A stretch of DNA of 64,000 nt. Source: Tessaracoccus sp. OS52 (GTDB taxonomy: Bacteria; Actinomycetota; Actinomycetes; Propionibacteriales; Propionibacteriaceae). Under the pieces are notes generated by a model that worked only from the letters and a program-made list of their open reading frames with translations, was not told where the DNA came from and did no database searches. Made by a program: the position numbers and the translations under genes. Positions 1-7,411 of the stretch are shown here, in pieces; position 1 is the stretch's first letter, and the number at the start of each line of letters is the position of its first letter. The stretch is from the NCBI RefSeq assembly GCF_020687685.1, contig NZ_JAJEWM010000005.1:157487-221486 (forward strand). The letters run 5' to 3'.

Positions 1-843
1 GTCTTCAAGGATCTCGTGGAGCGCCGGCTCGTGGAGCGCGGCTGGGACGCGCCGGTGTGGCTGTCCACCACGGCCGACGACCCGGGACGCGCGATGGCCC
101 GCACCGCGCTGCGTGCCGAACCCGACCTGATCATGGTGGCCGGCGGCGACGGCACCGTGCGGGTGGTCTGCGGTGCGCTGGCCGAGACCGACGGCACCCT
201 GGCGATCCTGCCGTCGGGCACGGGAAACCTGCTCGCGGGGAACATGGGGATCCCGACGGACCTTGACCGAGCGCTCGACGTCGCACTCGATGGGCGCACG
301 GGGCAGATCGACGTGCTGCACGTCTCCACCCCCGGCCGGCCCGACGACCACGCCGTCGTGATGTGCGGCGTCGGCGTCGACGCGGCCATCCTCAACGACA
401 CCGACGAGGACCTCAAGCGCCAGATCGGCGTCGCGGCCTACGTCGCGGCCGCCCTGAACCACGTGAAGGTGCGGCCGGTGCGCACGGTCGTCCGGATCGA
501 CGACCGCGAGCCGATCGAGTCGGACGCCTCACTGACCATGGTGTGCAACGTCAGCGACCTCCAGGCCGGCCTGACCCTGATGCCGGAGGCGAGCGCCAAC
601 GACGGGATCCTCGACGTCCTCGTCGCGTCCCCCAGCAATCGGGTGGAGCTGACCGCGATGGCCTCGGCAGTGCTGGCGCAGACCTCGACCCCGGACACGC
701 TGCGGCGCGAGACGGGCCGGACGGTGCGGATCGAACTCGCCGACGAGCAGCTCTACGAGCTCGACGGCGACGTGATCGGCAAGGCGTCGGAACTCGACTT
801 CCGCGTCCTGGCCGGCGCGCTCAGCCTGCGGCTCCCCCGCTGA
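1..843 (+). CDS. Diacylglycerol/sphingosine kinase-like lipid kinase, 5' end missing
   Basis: The reading frame is open to the first base, so the true start lies upstream and 280 residues are visible. The protein carries the GGDGT nucleotide-binding motif of the DAGK catalytic domain, followed by the PSGTGN segment and a C-terminal beta-sandwich ending in the usual ELDGD(V/I)-type strand near residue 255. Members phosphorylate diacylglycerol or related lipids with ATP at the inner face of the membrane; the substrate cannot be told from sequence. It ends 12 bases before the stop of the convergent antiporter gene. Confidence 0.85.
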   Translation, partial: VFKDLVERRLVERGWDAPVWLSTTADDPGRAMARTALRAEPDLIMVAGGDGTVRVVCGALAETDGTLAILPSGTGNLLAGNMGIPTDLDRALDVALDGRTGQIDVLHVSTPGRPDDHAVVMCGVGVDAAILNDTDEDLKRQIGVAAYVAAALNHVKVRPVRTVVRIDDREPIESDASLTMVCNVSDLQAGLTLMPEASANDGILDVLVASPSNRVELTAMASAVLAQTSTPDTLRRETGRTVRIELADEQLYELDGDVIGKASELDFRVLAGALSLRLPR

Positions 844-855
844 CCTGCAGGTTCG

Positions 856-2208
856 TCACAGGACCATCGCCGCGATCCAGCCTGCAATGAGCAGCGGGAT
901 GTTGAAGTGCAGGAAGGTGGGGATGACGCTGCCGCGGATGTGGTCGTGCTGGCCGTCGGCGTTGAGTCCGGCCGTGGGACCGAGAGTGGAGTCCGACGCG
1001 GGTGAGCCTGCGTCGCCCAGCGCACCGGCGGTGCCGATCAGGCTGACCGTGGCCAGCGGCGAGAACCCGAGGGCCAGGCACAGGGGCGTGTAGATCGCGG
1101 TGATGATCGGCAACGTCGAGAACGAGCTGCCGATCCCCATCGTCACCACCAGCCCGACCAGCAGCATCGCCGTCGCCGCGAGGGCTCGGTTGGTGCCGAA
1201 GAGGTCCGAGCTGCGCTCCACCAGGGTGGCGATGTCGCCCGTCGCGTTCATGACGGACGCGAAACCCTGGGCGGTGATCATGACGAAGCCGATCATGGCC
1301 ATCATGCGCATGCCGCCTGTGAAGACCCTGTCGGCCTCGCTCCAACCGACCACACCCGTCATCATGAACAGCGCCAGGCCGACCAGGGCGCCGACCAGGA
1401 GGGGGTCTGCCTCGGTCCCCAGCGCGGTCATCCAGGCCTGGATCACGAAGCAGGCGACGATAGCGACCAGCGCCACGACGATCCGGTATCTGGAGATCCG
1501 CTCCGGCCGGGAGGCATCGTCGTCCACCTCGACGGTGAGGTCGTAGTCGCGCGGCTTGCGGTAGGTGAACAAGACCGCCACCAGCAGCCCGGCGACCATC
1601 CCGAGTGCGGGGATGCCCATGGCCGCCATGACGTCGATACCGGCGGTGTCCAGGCCGGCGGACTCGATGTTGCCCAACAGGATGTCGTGCAGGAAGATCC
1701 GGCCGAACCCGATCGGCAGGTACATGTAGGTGGTCACCAGGCCGAAGGTGAGGACGCAGGCGATGAGGCGGCGGTCCAGGCGCAGACGGTTCAGGATCCC
1801 GAGCAACGGCGGGATCAGGAGGGGGATGAACGCGATGTGGACCGGGATGAGGTTCTGGCTGAGGATCGACATCAGCAGCACGCCCGCGATGATGCCCCAC
1901 TTGGTCCACTCGACGGTGCGCTGGTCAGGGTTCTCCGGGTCGCCGAGGCGGCGGACCAGCCATTCGGCGAGCAGTCGCGGGAGGCCGGAGTGGGCCACCG
2001 CCATCGCGAACGCCCCGAGCAGGGCGTAGGAGAGGGCGATCTTGGCGCCCGCCCCCAAGCCGTCCTGGAAGGCGACCATGGTGCCGTCGAGACCCAGCCC
2101 CGCCACGAGTCCGCCGACGAGTGCGCCGATGAACAGCGCCAGCACGACGTGGACCCGCACGACGGCGAGCACGAGCATCACCAGTACGGCGATCAGGACA
2201 GAGTTCAT
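856..2208 (-). CDS. NhaC/YuiF-type Na+/H+ antiporter family membrane protein
   Basis: A 450-residue, very hydrophobic protein with about eleven membrane segments, starting in the first helix (MNSVLIAVLVMLVLAVV). Length and the pattern of glycine-rich helices fit the Na+/H+ antiporter families of the ion transporter superfamily. The central hydrophilic loop (near RKPRDYDLTVEVDDDASRPERISRYR) divides two halves, as expected. The ATG is supported by an AGGAAG ribosome site on the minus strand (about 2213-2218). It could instead carry an organic anion, since related families do; no substrate residue decides this. Confidence 0.72.
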   Translation of the reverse strand: MNSVLIAVLVMLVLAVVRVHVVLALFIGALVGGLVAGLGLDGTMVAFQDGLGAGAKIALSYALLGAFAMAVAHSGLPRLLAEWLVRRLGDPENPDQRTVEWTKWGIIAGVLLMSILSQNLIPVHIAFIPLLIPPLLGILNRLRLDRRLIACVLTFGLVTTYMYLPIGFGRIFLHDILLGNIESAGLDTAGIDVMAAMGIPALGMVAGLLVAVLFTYRKPRDYDLTVEVDDDASRPERISRYRIVVALVAIVACFVIQAWMTALGTEADPLLVGALVGLALFMMTGVVGWSEADRVFTGGMRMMAMIGFVMITAQGFASVMNATGDIATLVERSSDLFGTNRALAATAMLLVGLVVTMGIGSSFSTLPIITAIYTPLCLALGFSPLATVSLIGTAGALGDAGSPASDSTLGPTAGLNADGQHDHIRGSVIPTFLHFNIPLLIAGWIAAMVL

Positions 2209-2247
2209 TCGGCTTCCTAGGTTGGGCGACCCGTCATGCTACACGCG

Positions 2248-2583
2248 CAGCGGGAACCCCCGTAGGTCGAGTAGCGCTAGGGAGCGCCCCTCCCCCGCTG
2301 GTCGAGTAGCGGCTCGGGAGCGCCAGCGACCGAGGCGCGTGTCGAGACCCCCACCCCACTCCAACCGATCTCGACACACGCCCGCTCGTCCCTCACGGGC
2401 GCTACTCGATCAGCGGGAACCTCGCAGGTCGAGTAGCGGCTCGGGAGCGCCCCTTCCCCGCTGGTCGAGTAGCGGCTCGGGAGCGCCAGCGACCGAGGCG
2501 CGTGTCGAGACCCCCACCCCAACCGACGATCTCGACACACGCCCGTTCGTCCCTCACAGGCGCCACTCGATCAGGGGAACCCA
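2248..2583. repeat. Tandem duplicated intergenic repeat with GTCGAGTAG / CTACTCGA arms (family C, copy 1)
   Basis: This 376-base gene-free gap is filled by two nearly identical units of about 162 bases (2248-2410 and 2411-2571). Each runs from CAGCGGGAAC through GTCGAGTAGCG, a GCGTGTCGAGA segment and a GATCTCGACACACGCCC segment to a closing CTACTCGATCAG or CACTCGATCAG. The units contain inverted arms (GTGTCGAGA against TCTCGACAC; GTCGAGTAG against CTACTCGAT). No convincing gene or promoter is seen. Related repeats occur at 7267-7411 and 62922-63070. Confidence 0.85.
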
Positions 2584-2584
2584 C

Positions 2585-3523
2585 CTACTCATCGACGTCG
2601 AGCGGCTCCTCCAGGTCGGCCAGCCAGCGCCCGGCCTCCTCAAAGTCCTTGTCCGCGAAACCACGGCGGATTTGGGGCTCGACGCCGTCGGCGCGCGGAT
2701 AGCTGCCCAGGAACACGACCTCGCGGCAGATGCGGTGCAGACCCATGAGGGTCTCAGACATCCGCTTGTCGTGGAGGTGACCCTCGGCGTCGATGTTGAA
2801 GCAGTAGCTCCCCAGGAACGTCTTCGTCGGGCGCGACTCGATCCGGGACAGGTTCACACCCCGCCCGGCGAACTGCTCGAGGATCTCCAGCAGGGCGCCG
2901 GGGTGGTCCTCGCGCATGTACGCCACGAGGGTGGTCTTGTCCGCGCCGGTGCGCGCCGGGACGGGGCCGGGCTGAGCGACCAGGACGAAGCGCGTGACGG
3001 CGCCGGGATTGTCCTCGATGTTGTGGGCCAACTCCTCGAGACCGTAGAGCTCGCCGGCGACACGGGCGCAGACGGCCGCGTCGTGCCGGGAGTCGGGGTT
3101 CGAAACCTCCTGGGCAGCCCCGGCGGTGGACCCGGCCTCGACGATGTGTGCCTGCGGCACCATCATCGCGAGCCACTCGCGGCACTGCGCGGCGGCGTGC
3201 CCATGTGTGAGGACGCTGGTGACGTCGTCGAGGCTGGTGCCCGGCCGCACGTAGAGTCCGAACGCCACCGGGATCACGATCTCGGCGACGATCCGCAGCG
3301 GCGTCCCGATGCCGAGCTTGTCCAGGGTGGCGGTCACGCCGCCCTCGACCGAGTTCTCGATGGGCACCACGACCCCCTCGACCTGGCCGGCGCGCACGGC
3401 GTCGAGCGCCTCCGGGACGGTGGCGAACGGGATGGCCTCTTCGTCAGTGATCTTGAGCAACGCCTGATGGGTGAAGGTCCCCGCGGGGCCGAAGTATCCG
3501 AGCACGCCCCAACGGTATTGCAT
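2585..3523 (-). CDS. pheA: Prephenate dehydratase
   Basis: Converts prephenate to phenylpyruvate, the penultimate step of phenylalanine synthesis. The protein opens with YFGPAGTFTHQAL, carries the catalytic TRF motif in the GAVTRFVLVAQ stretch, and ends in an ACT regulatory domain with the GALLEILEQFAGRGVNLSRIESRP core that binds phenylalanine for feedback inhibition. It is a monofunctional enzyme of 312 residues without a chorismate mutase domain. The ATG at 3523 is chosen because the family core begins only nine residues later; a GTG at 3505 is an alternative. It is divergent from the mycosin gene with only about 25 bases between the starts. Confidence 0.93.
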   Translation of the reverse strand: MQYRWGVLGYFGPAGTFTHQALLKITDEEAIPFATVPEALDAVRAGQVEGVVVPIENSVEGGVTATLDKLGIGTPLRIVAEIVIPVAFGLYVRPGTSLDDVTSVLTHGHAAAQCREWLAMMVPQAHIVEAGSTAGAAQEVSNPDSRHDAAVCARVAGELYGLEELAHNIEDNPGAVTRFVLVAQPGPVPARTGADKTTLVAYMREDHPGALLEILEQFAGRGVNLSRIESRPTKTFLGSYCFNIDAEGHLHDKRMSETLMGLHRICREVVFLGSYPRADGVEPQIRRGFADKDFEEAGRWLADLEEPLDVDE

Positions 3524-3548
3524 TGACGATGCGGGTCCTGGACCGCCG

Positions 3549-4850
3549 ATGGATATTCTGGCGGGCGTGAAGCGAGCGCTGGGGAAGGTCGTCGCCGCCG
3601 TCGTGGCGGGGGTGGTCCTGACGTCGCAACTGGTCGGCAACGCCGCCGCCGAACCCGAACTGCAGTTCCTCAAGTCCGAGGACTGCCGCTCGTACCAGCC
3701 CACCCCCGACGCCCAGGTGCCGCGGGCCTGGCACCTCGAGCGCCTGAACATGACCGAGGCATGGCAGGTCGCCACCGGCAAGGGGGTGACCGTCGCGGTC
3801 ATCGACACCGGCACCGCGGCCACGGGGACGCCGTACTTCGGGGGCGGTGACCGGATCGTGACCTACGACTACCTCGGGGGGATGTCGGAGAAGGACCAGG
3901 AGGCCGGCGGGATCGACTGCGACCACGGCACCAAGGTGACCTCGTTGATTGCCGCGGGCAGACCCGACGGCCAGCCCATCGACGTCCGCACCGACTTCGC
4001 CGGCATCGCACCGGATGCGTCGATCGTGTCCTACCGCGTGCTGTCCACCTCCGGCAACGGGGATTCCGACGACGAACGCGACACCCTGGACGCCACCATC
4101 GCCGCGGTGCGCAACGCCACGGAACTGGGCGTCGACGTCATCAACCTGTCCCAGGCCGCCGGTGGCGGTGACCCGCTGATCCCGCAGTACGAGTCGGCGA
4201 TCCAGCAGGCGCTGGCCGCGGGGATCGTCGTCGTCGCGGCGGCGGGGAACGCTGACCAAGGGCTGAGCGGAGCCGCGTTCCCGGCGTCGTTCGACGGGGT
4301 GATCTCGGTCGGGATGGTCGACCGCACCGACGCCCCCCACCCCCTGAGCTACCCGGGCCGGACGGTCTCCGTCGGGGCACCGGGCGCCGACCTGATGGCG
4401 CTGCTCCCCTCCACCAGCCGCGAGAACGCCGCCTACACCAACCAGGCCTACGAGGGGGGCGTGCTGGGAACGTCCTTCGCGGCGCCGATCGTCAGCGGCG
4501 TCGTCGCCCTGATGCTGGAGGCGAACCCGGACCTCACGCCCGAACAGGTCAAGCAGCGCCTGCAGGTGACCGCCGACCCGCCACCGAACACCGTGCCCGA
4601 CGCGAGGATCGGTCAGGGGATCGTCAACCCGATGCGGGCACTGACCGGGGTCGCGAGGCCGCAGGTCCAGAACCCGGCCGCCGAGGCCACGCCAGACAGC
4701 AACGCCACCATCCCGGAGACACCGAAGCCCGACATGCGGCCCGCCTACGTCGGAGTCGGCGTGGGAGTGGGTGCGCTGGTGGTGACCGGGCTCGGAATGG
4801 TCGTCGCATTCACCGTCCCGGCGGCCCTGAGGCGCAACCGCCGACGCTAG
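3549..4850 (+). CDS. mycP: Mycosin: type VII secretion-associated S8 serine protease
   Basis: A subtilisin-like protease of 433 residues anchored outside the membrane. The catalytic triad is clear: Asp86 in VAVIDTG, His126 in CDHGTKV and Ser309 in LGTSFAAP. An N-terminal signal peptide runs to about residue 34, and a single C-terminal helix (about residues 397-427) is followed by RRNRRR. This layout is diagnostic for mycosins, which stabilise the ESX membrane complex and process some substrates. The ATG at 3549 is used; GTG at 3567 gives an equally plausible signal peptide. No strong ribosome site is seen for either. EccC lies 2.6 kb away and EccD 24 kb away, so the system is dispersed. Confidence 0.88.
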   Translation: MDILAGVKRALGKVVAAVVAGVVLTSQLVGNAAAEPELQFLKSEDCRSYQPTPDAQVPRAWHLERLNMTEAWQVATGKGVTVAVIDTGTAATGTPYFGGGDRIVTYDYLGGMSEKDQEAGGIDCDHGTKVTSLIAAGRPDGQPIDVRTDFAGIAPDASIVSYRVLSTSGNGDSDDERDTLDATIAAVRNATELGVDVINLSQAAGGGDPLIPQYESAIQQALAAGIVVVAAAGNADQGLSGAAFPASFDGVISVGMVDRTDAPHPLSYPGRTVSVGAPGADLMALLPSTSRENAAYTNQAYEGGVLGTSFAAPIVSGVVALMLEANPDLTPEQVKQRLQVTADPPPNTVPDARIGQGIVNPMRALTGVARPQVQNPAAEATPDSNATIPETPKPDMRPAYVGVGVGVGALVVTGLGMVVAFTVPAALRRNRRR

Positions 4851-4859
4851 TGCCCGCTC

Positions 4860-4902
4860 AGGTGTGGCCCAAGGGCGGTCATTCGTCCTTCCGTCCACAC
4901 CT
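4860..4902. repeat. Intergenic imperfect palindrome, family B copy 1
   Basis: About 43 bases bounded by AGGTGTGG and CCACACCT, with a centre GGGCGGTCATTCGTCC. It lies directly after the mycosin stop and before the sigma gene. Two relatives lie at 15666-15713 and 38665-38708. The shared centre GGGCGGTCATTCGTCC is identical in the 4860 and 38665 copies, so this is a repeat family and not a chance hairpin. Confidence 0.7.
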
Positions 4903-4920
4903 GGGAGATCGGTCCCCGGA

Positions 4921-4947
4921 GTAACCTTTCGACCCACCCAGCGCGTC
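4921..4947 (+). promoter_or_regulatory. Candidate ECF-type promoter of the sigma operon
   Basis: GTAACC (4921-4926), then 17 bases, then CGTC (4944-4947) resembles the AAC / CGTC elements recognised by SigE-like ECF factors, 26 bases before the sigma GTG. It would make the operon autoregulated. This rests on motif resemblance only. Confidence 0.3.
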
Positions 4948-4972
4948 CTAGGGGGCAGGAGGTACGACGACT

Positions 4973-5452
4973 GTGACCAGCCCCGGGTTCGAGGCCTTCG
5001 TCGAGCGACGAGGGAAGGCCCTGTGGCGCGCCGCGTGGTTGCTCACCGGCGACGCCCAGAAGGCCGAAGACCTCGTGCAGACCGCGCTGACCAGGACCTA
5101 TACCCGCTATGCCGACGACGACGCCACCTTCGAGGCCTACGTCCGCACCACCATCTACCGGACCTTCGTCTCCTCCTGGCGGCGCCGGTGGAACGGCGAG
5201 GTGCCCACGGAGACGCTCCCGGAGCGGAACGCCCCCGACGACAACAGCGCGCTGCGGGTCGACGTGCTGCGGGCGCTGGGTGGGCTGCCGAAGGCGCAGC
5301 GGGCGGTGCTGGTGCTGCGGTACTTCGAGGACAAGTCGATCCCCGAGGTCGCCGAGTTGCTCGGCCTGGCGCCCGGAACGGTCAAGGCGTACTCCCACCA
5401 CGCGCTGGCAGCACTGCGCGGGTCCATCCATCTGGTGGAGGGAAGACAATGA
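4973..5452 (+). CDS. ECF sigma factor, SigE/SACE-like family
   Basis: A 159-residue sigma-70 family protein. Region 2 covers about residues 10-75 (WLLTGDAQKAEDLVQTALTR, then YVRTTIYRTFVSSWRRR). Region 4 covers about residues 95-150 (LPKAQRAVLVLRYFEDKSIPEVAELLGLAPGTVKAYSHHAL), with a normal helix-turn-helix. The GTG start is fixed by an AGGAGG ribosome site at about 4959-4964. Its stop overlaps the ATG of the next gene (ATGA), so sigma and the membrane partner are translationally coupled. That arrangement usually means the partner controls the sigma factor. The target genes are unknown; the neighbouring type VII secretion genes are candidates. Confidence 0.9.
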   Translation: MTSPGFEAFVERRGKALWRAAWLLTGDAQKAEDLVQTALTRTYTRYADDDATFEAYVRTTIYRTFVSSWRRRWNGEVPTETLPERNAPDDNSALRVDVLRALGGLPKAQRAVLVLRYFEDKSIPEVAELLGLAPGTVKAYSHHALAALRGSIHLVEGRQ

Positions 5453-7251
5453 ATGAGCACGAGGTAGGCAAGCTGTTGGGCGACGTGGTGCCGACGGCGC
5501 CGTCGACGAAGGGCTGGGCCCACAAGGCCGCCGGACGGGTGCGCCGTCGCCGGGTCCTGACCGGTGCCGCCGCGGTGCTGGTCGCGCTGGGGTTGCCTGC
5601 CGGGTTTCTGCTCTCCCAGCAGCAGCCGCTCCTGGAGGCCACTCCGCAGCCCGCGGACACCGCGACAAGCGGTCCAGTGGAACTGACCGGGCAGGTGATG
5701 ATCTTCCAGTCCGCGGATGCGGAGCTCCCGCACCTGTGCCTCGGCGCGGTGATGGAGTCCTACCCACCCCAGTGCAACGGCCCGACCCTCAAGGGCGACT
5801 TCTCCTGGGACGAGGTCAAGTACGAGGAGTCCGGCACCCGTTGGACGAACGAGAGCTACACGGTCTTCGGGTACTACGACGCGGGGGACGGCGAGAACGG
5901 GTCGTTCACCTTGTCGCGGCCCGTCGGAGAGGTGGCGCCACCACCGGCGCATTCGCCCATGGAGTTCTCCGCGCTCTGCGCAGACCCGCTCCGCGGCGGT
6001 GACGAGAGCCTGACCGGAATGGCGGCGCAGGAGGCGCTCCAGCAGGAGGTGCTGGAACTCCCGCTGGTAGGCCTGTGGGTCTCCGACGGCACCGACTTCT
6101 TCAACGTCCGCGTCCAGGGCGACGCCGAGGCGGCGCATGCGCAACTGCGGAAGGTGTGGGGAGGCGAACTGTGCGTCGAGTCGTCGGACGCGCCGACGGA
6201 GGCTGAACGCCAGGCCGCGGCGGATCGGATCATGGCGGCACTGCCCGAGGGCCAGTTCCTCGGGGGGTCCGGAGGCAATGGGCTCTCCCCGGTGGTCGAC
6301 GTGATGGTCGTGGTGGCCGACGCCGCGACCGAGTCCACCATCCGCGAGGCGGCCGGCCCGGGGGTCGAGGTCCAGATCGCGGCGGTGTTCACGCCCGTCG
6401 ACGGGTCAACGGCCGGCCCCACCACGGATGCGTCGGCGACGGCGGCCGGGACCGAACCGGCGCCCTCGGCGTCGCCGGCGGAACCGTCGGCCCCAACCAG
6501 CGTGGATCCGGACACTGCCGTCACCGGCCCCGCACCAACCCAGAGCCCCACCCTCACGGGGAACTTCGCGATCTACCAGTATCCCGACAGCGACCTGCCG
6601 CATCTGTGCAACGGCAACGTGGGCTACTCGATGCCGCCGAAATGCACCGGACCCACCCTCCAGGGCGACTTCTCCTGGGACGAGTTGGCACACGAGGCTG
6701 AAGGCGGCACCCGCTGGACCAACGAGTCCTTCACCGTGATCGGGCTCTATGACCCCGACGACGGGCCAGCCGGCTCGTTCACCCTGACCGAGCCAGTCGC
6801 GCCCGCGACCGAGGAGCCGGGGTTCTCCTTGCCTGATGAGCTGGCCACCGTCTGCAGCGATCCGCAGGCCCTGGCGGAACTCGCAGGCGGGAAATCCTTC
6901 CGCGTTGACCGGTCACTTGGAGGCGAACCTGGGCAGCCCCAGGAAGTCGGCCCTACCCCCCAAGACGCAGTCCTGGCGGAGGAGCGCCTGTGCCCGGTTT
7001 ACGAACAGCAGCCAACGGGAGCCGACGTCGACGCCGCGGCGACGCTGATGGCCACGAACCCGGCGCCGTCCTGGCTGGTCGACATCGACCCGAAGACCGA
7101 CTTCCTGCACGTGCAGGTGTTGGCCGAGACGGAGCGGGTGAGCGAGACCGTGCGCGGCCTCGTCGCAGACACGGGCGTTCCGGTCGTGATCACCAAGCGG
7201 CTGACGGAGTCGGGCGGCCCGGGTGAACCGATGACCATCGTCCTGGCCTGA
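5449..7251 (+). CDS. Membrane-anchored protein with duplicated extracellular domain, putative regulator of the upstream sigma factor
   Basis: 600 residues of unknown function. A short cytoplasmic N-terminus (1-35, ending RVRRRR) is followed by one membrane helix (about 36-56) and a large extracellular part. That part is an internal duplication. About residues 75-155 and 369-450 share L(T)G..(M/A)I(F/Y)Q..D(A/S)(E/D)LPHLC, CxGPTL(K/Q)GDFSWDE, GTRWTNES(Y/F)TV and GSFTL. Each half then has a segment ending in a similar beta/alpha unit. A Ser/Thr/Pro/Ala-rich linker (about 325-365) separates the halves. The position and ATGA overlap with an ECF sigma gene suggest an anti-sigma or sensor role. The 35-residue cytoplasmic part is too short for a classical zinc anti-sigma domain and has no cysteine or histidine cluster. 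Confidence 0.8.
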   Translation: MNEHEVGKLLGDVVPTAPSTKGWAHKAAGRVRRRRVLTGAAAVLVALGLPAGFLLSQQQPLLEATPQPADTATSGPVELTGQVMIFQSADAELPHLCLGAVMESYPPQCNGPTLKGDFSWDEVKYEESGTRWTNESYTVFGYYDAGDGENGSFTLSRPVGEVAPPPAHSPMEFSALCADPLRGGDESLTGMAAQEALQQEVLELPLVGLWVSDGTDFFNVRVQGDAEAAHAQLRKVWGGELCVESSDAPTEAERQAAADRIMAALPEGQFLGGSGGNGLSPVVDVMVVVADAATESTIREAAGPGVEVQIAAVFTPVDGSTAGPTTDASATAAGTEPAPSASPAEPSAPTSVDPDTAVTGPAPTQSPTLTGNFAIYQYPDSDLPHLCNGNVGYSMPPKCTGPTLQGDFSWDELAHEAEGGTRWTNESFTVIGLYDPDDGPAGSFTLTEPVAPATEEPGFSLPDELATVCSDPQALAELAGGKSFRVDRSLGGEPGQPQEVGPTPQDAVLAEERLCPVYEQQPTGADVDAAATLMATNPAPSWLVDIDPKTDFLHVQVLAETERVSETVRGLVADTGVPVVITKRLTESGGPGEPMTIVLA

Positions 7252-7266
7252 AGCGCGTCGGCCGGT

Positions 7267-7411
7267 GGTCTCGACACGGGTCCGCTCGCTCCGCTCACGG
7301 ACCTACTCGACCAGCGGGGGCCGGCCTACTCGACCAGCGGGGACGGGCCCGCTCGACCGGCGGGGGCCGGCCCGCTCGACCGGCGGGGCGGGCCCGCTCG
7401 ACCAGCGGGGG
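7267..7411. repeat. Short tandem CTCGACCxGCGGGG repeats (family C, copy 2)
   Basis: A TCTCGACACGGGTCC head is followed by five or six tandem copies of a unit of about 23-26 bases around (C/T)TCGACC(A/G)GCGGGG with GGCC/GGGCCC spacers. The array ends exactly at the EccC stop codon. It shares its core with the repeats at 2248-2583 and 62922-63070. It probably lies in the 3' regions of both convergent transcripts. Confidence 0.85.

Noticed and set aside
7267..7411. CRISPR-like look of regularly spaced CTCGACC(A/G)GCGGGG units
   Set aside because: Units and spacers are both repetitive and of uneven length, there are no unique spacers and no cas genes.
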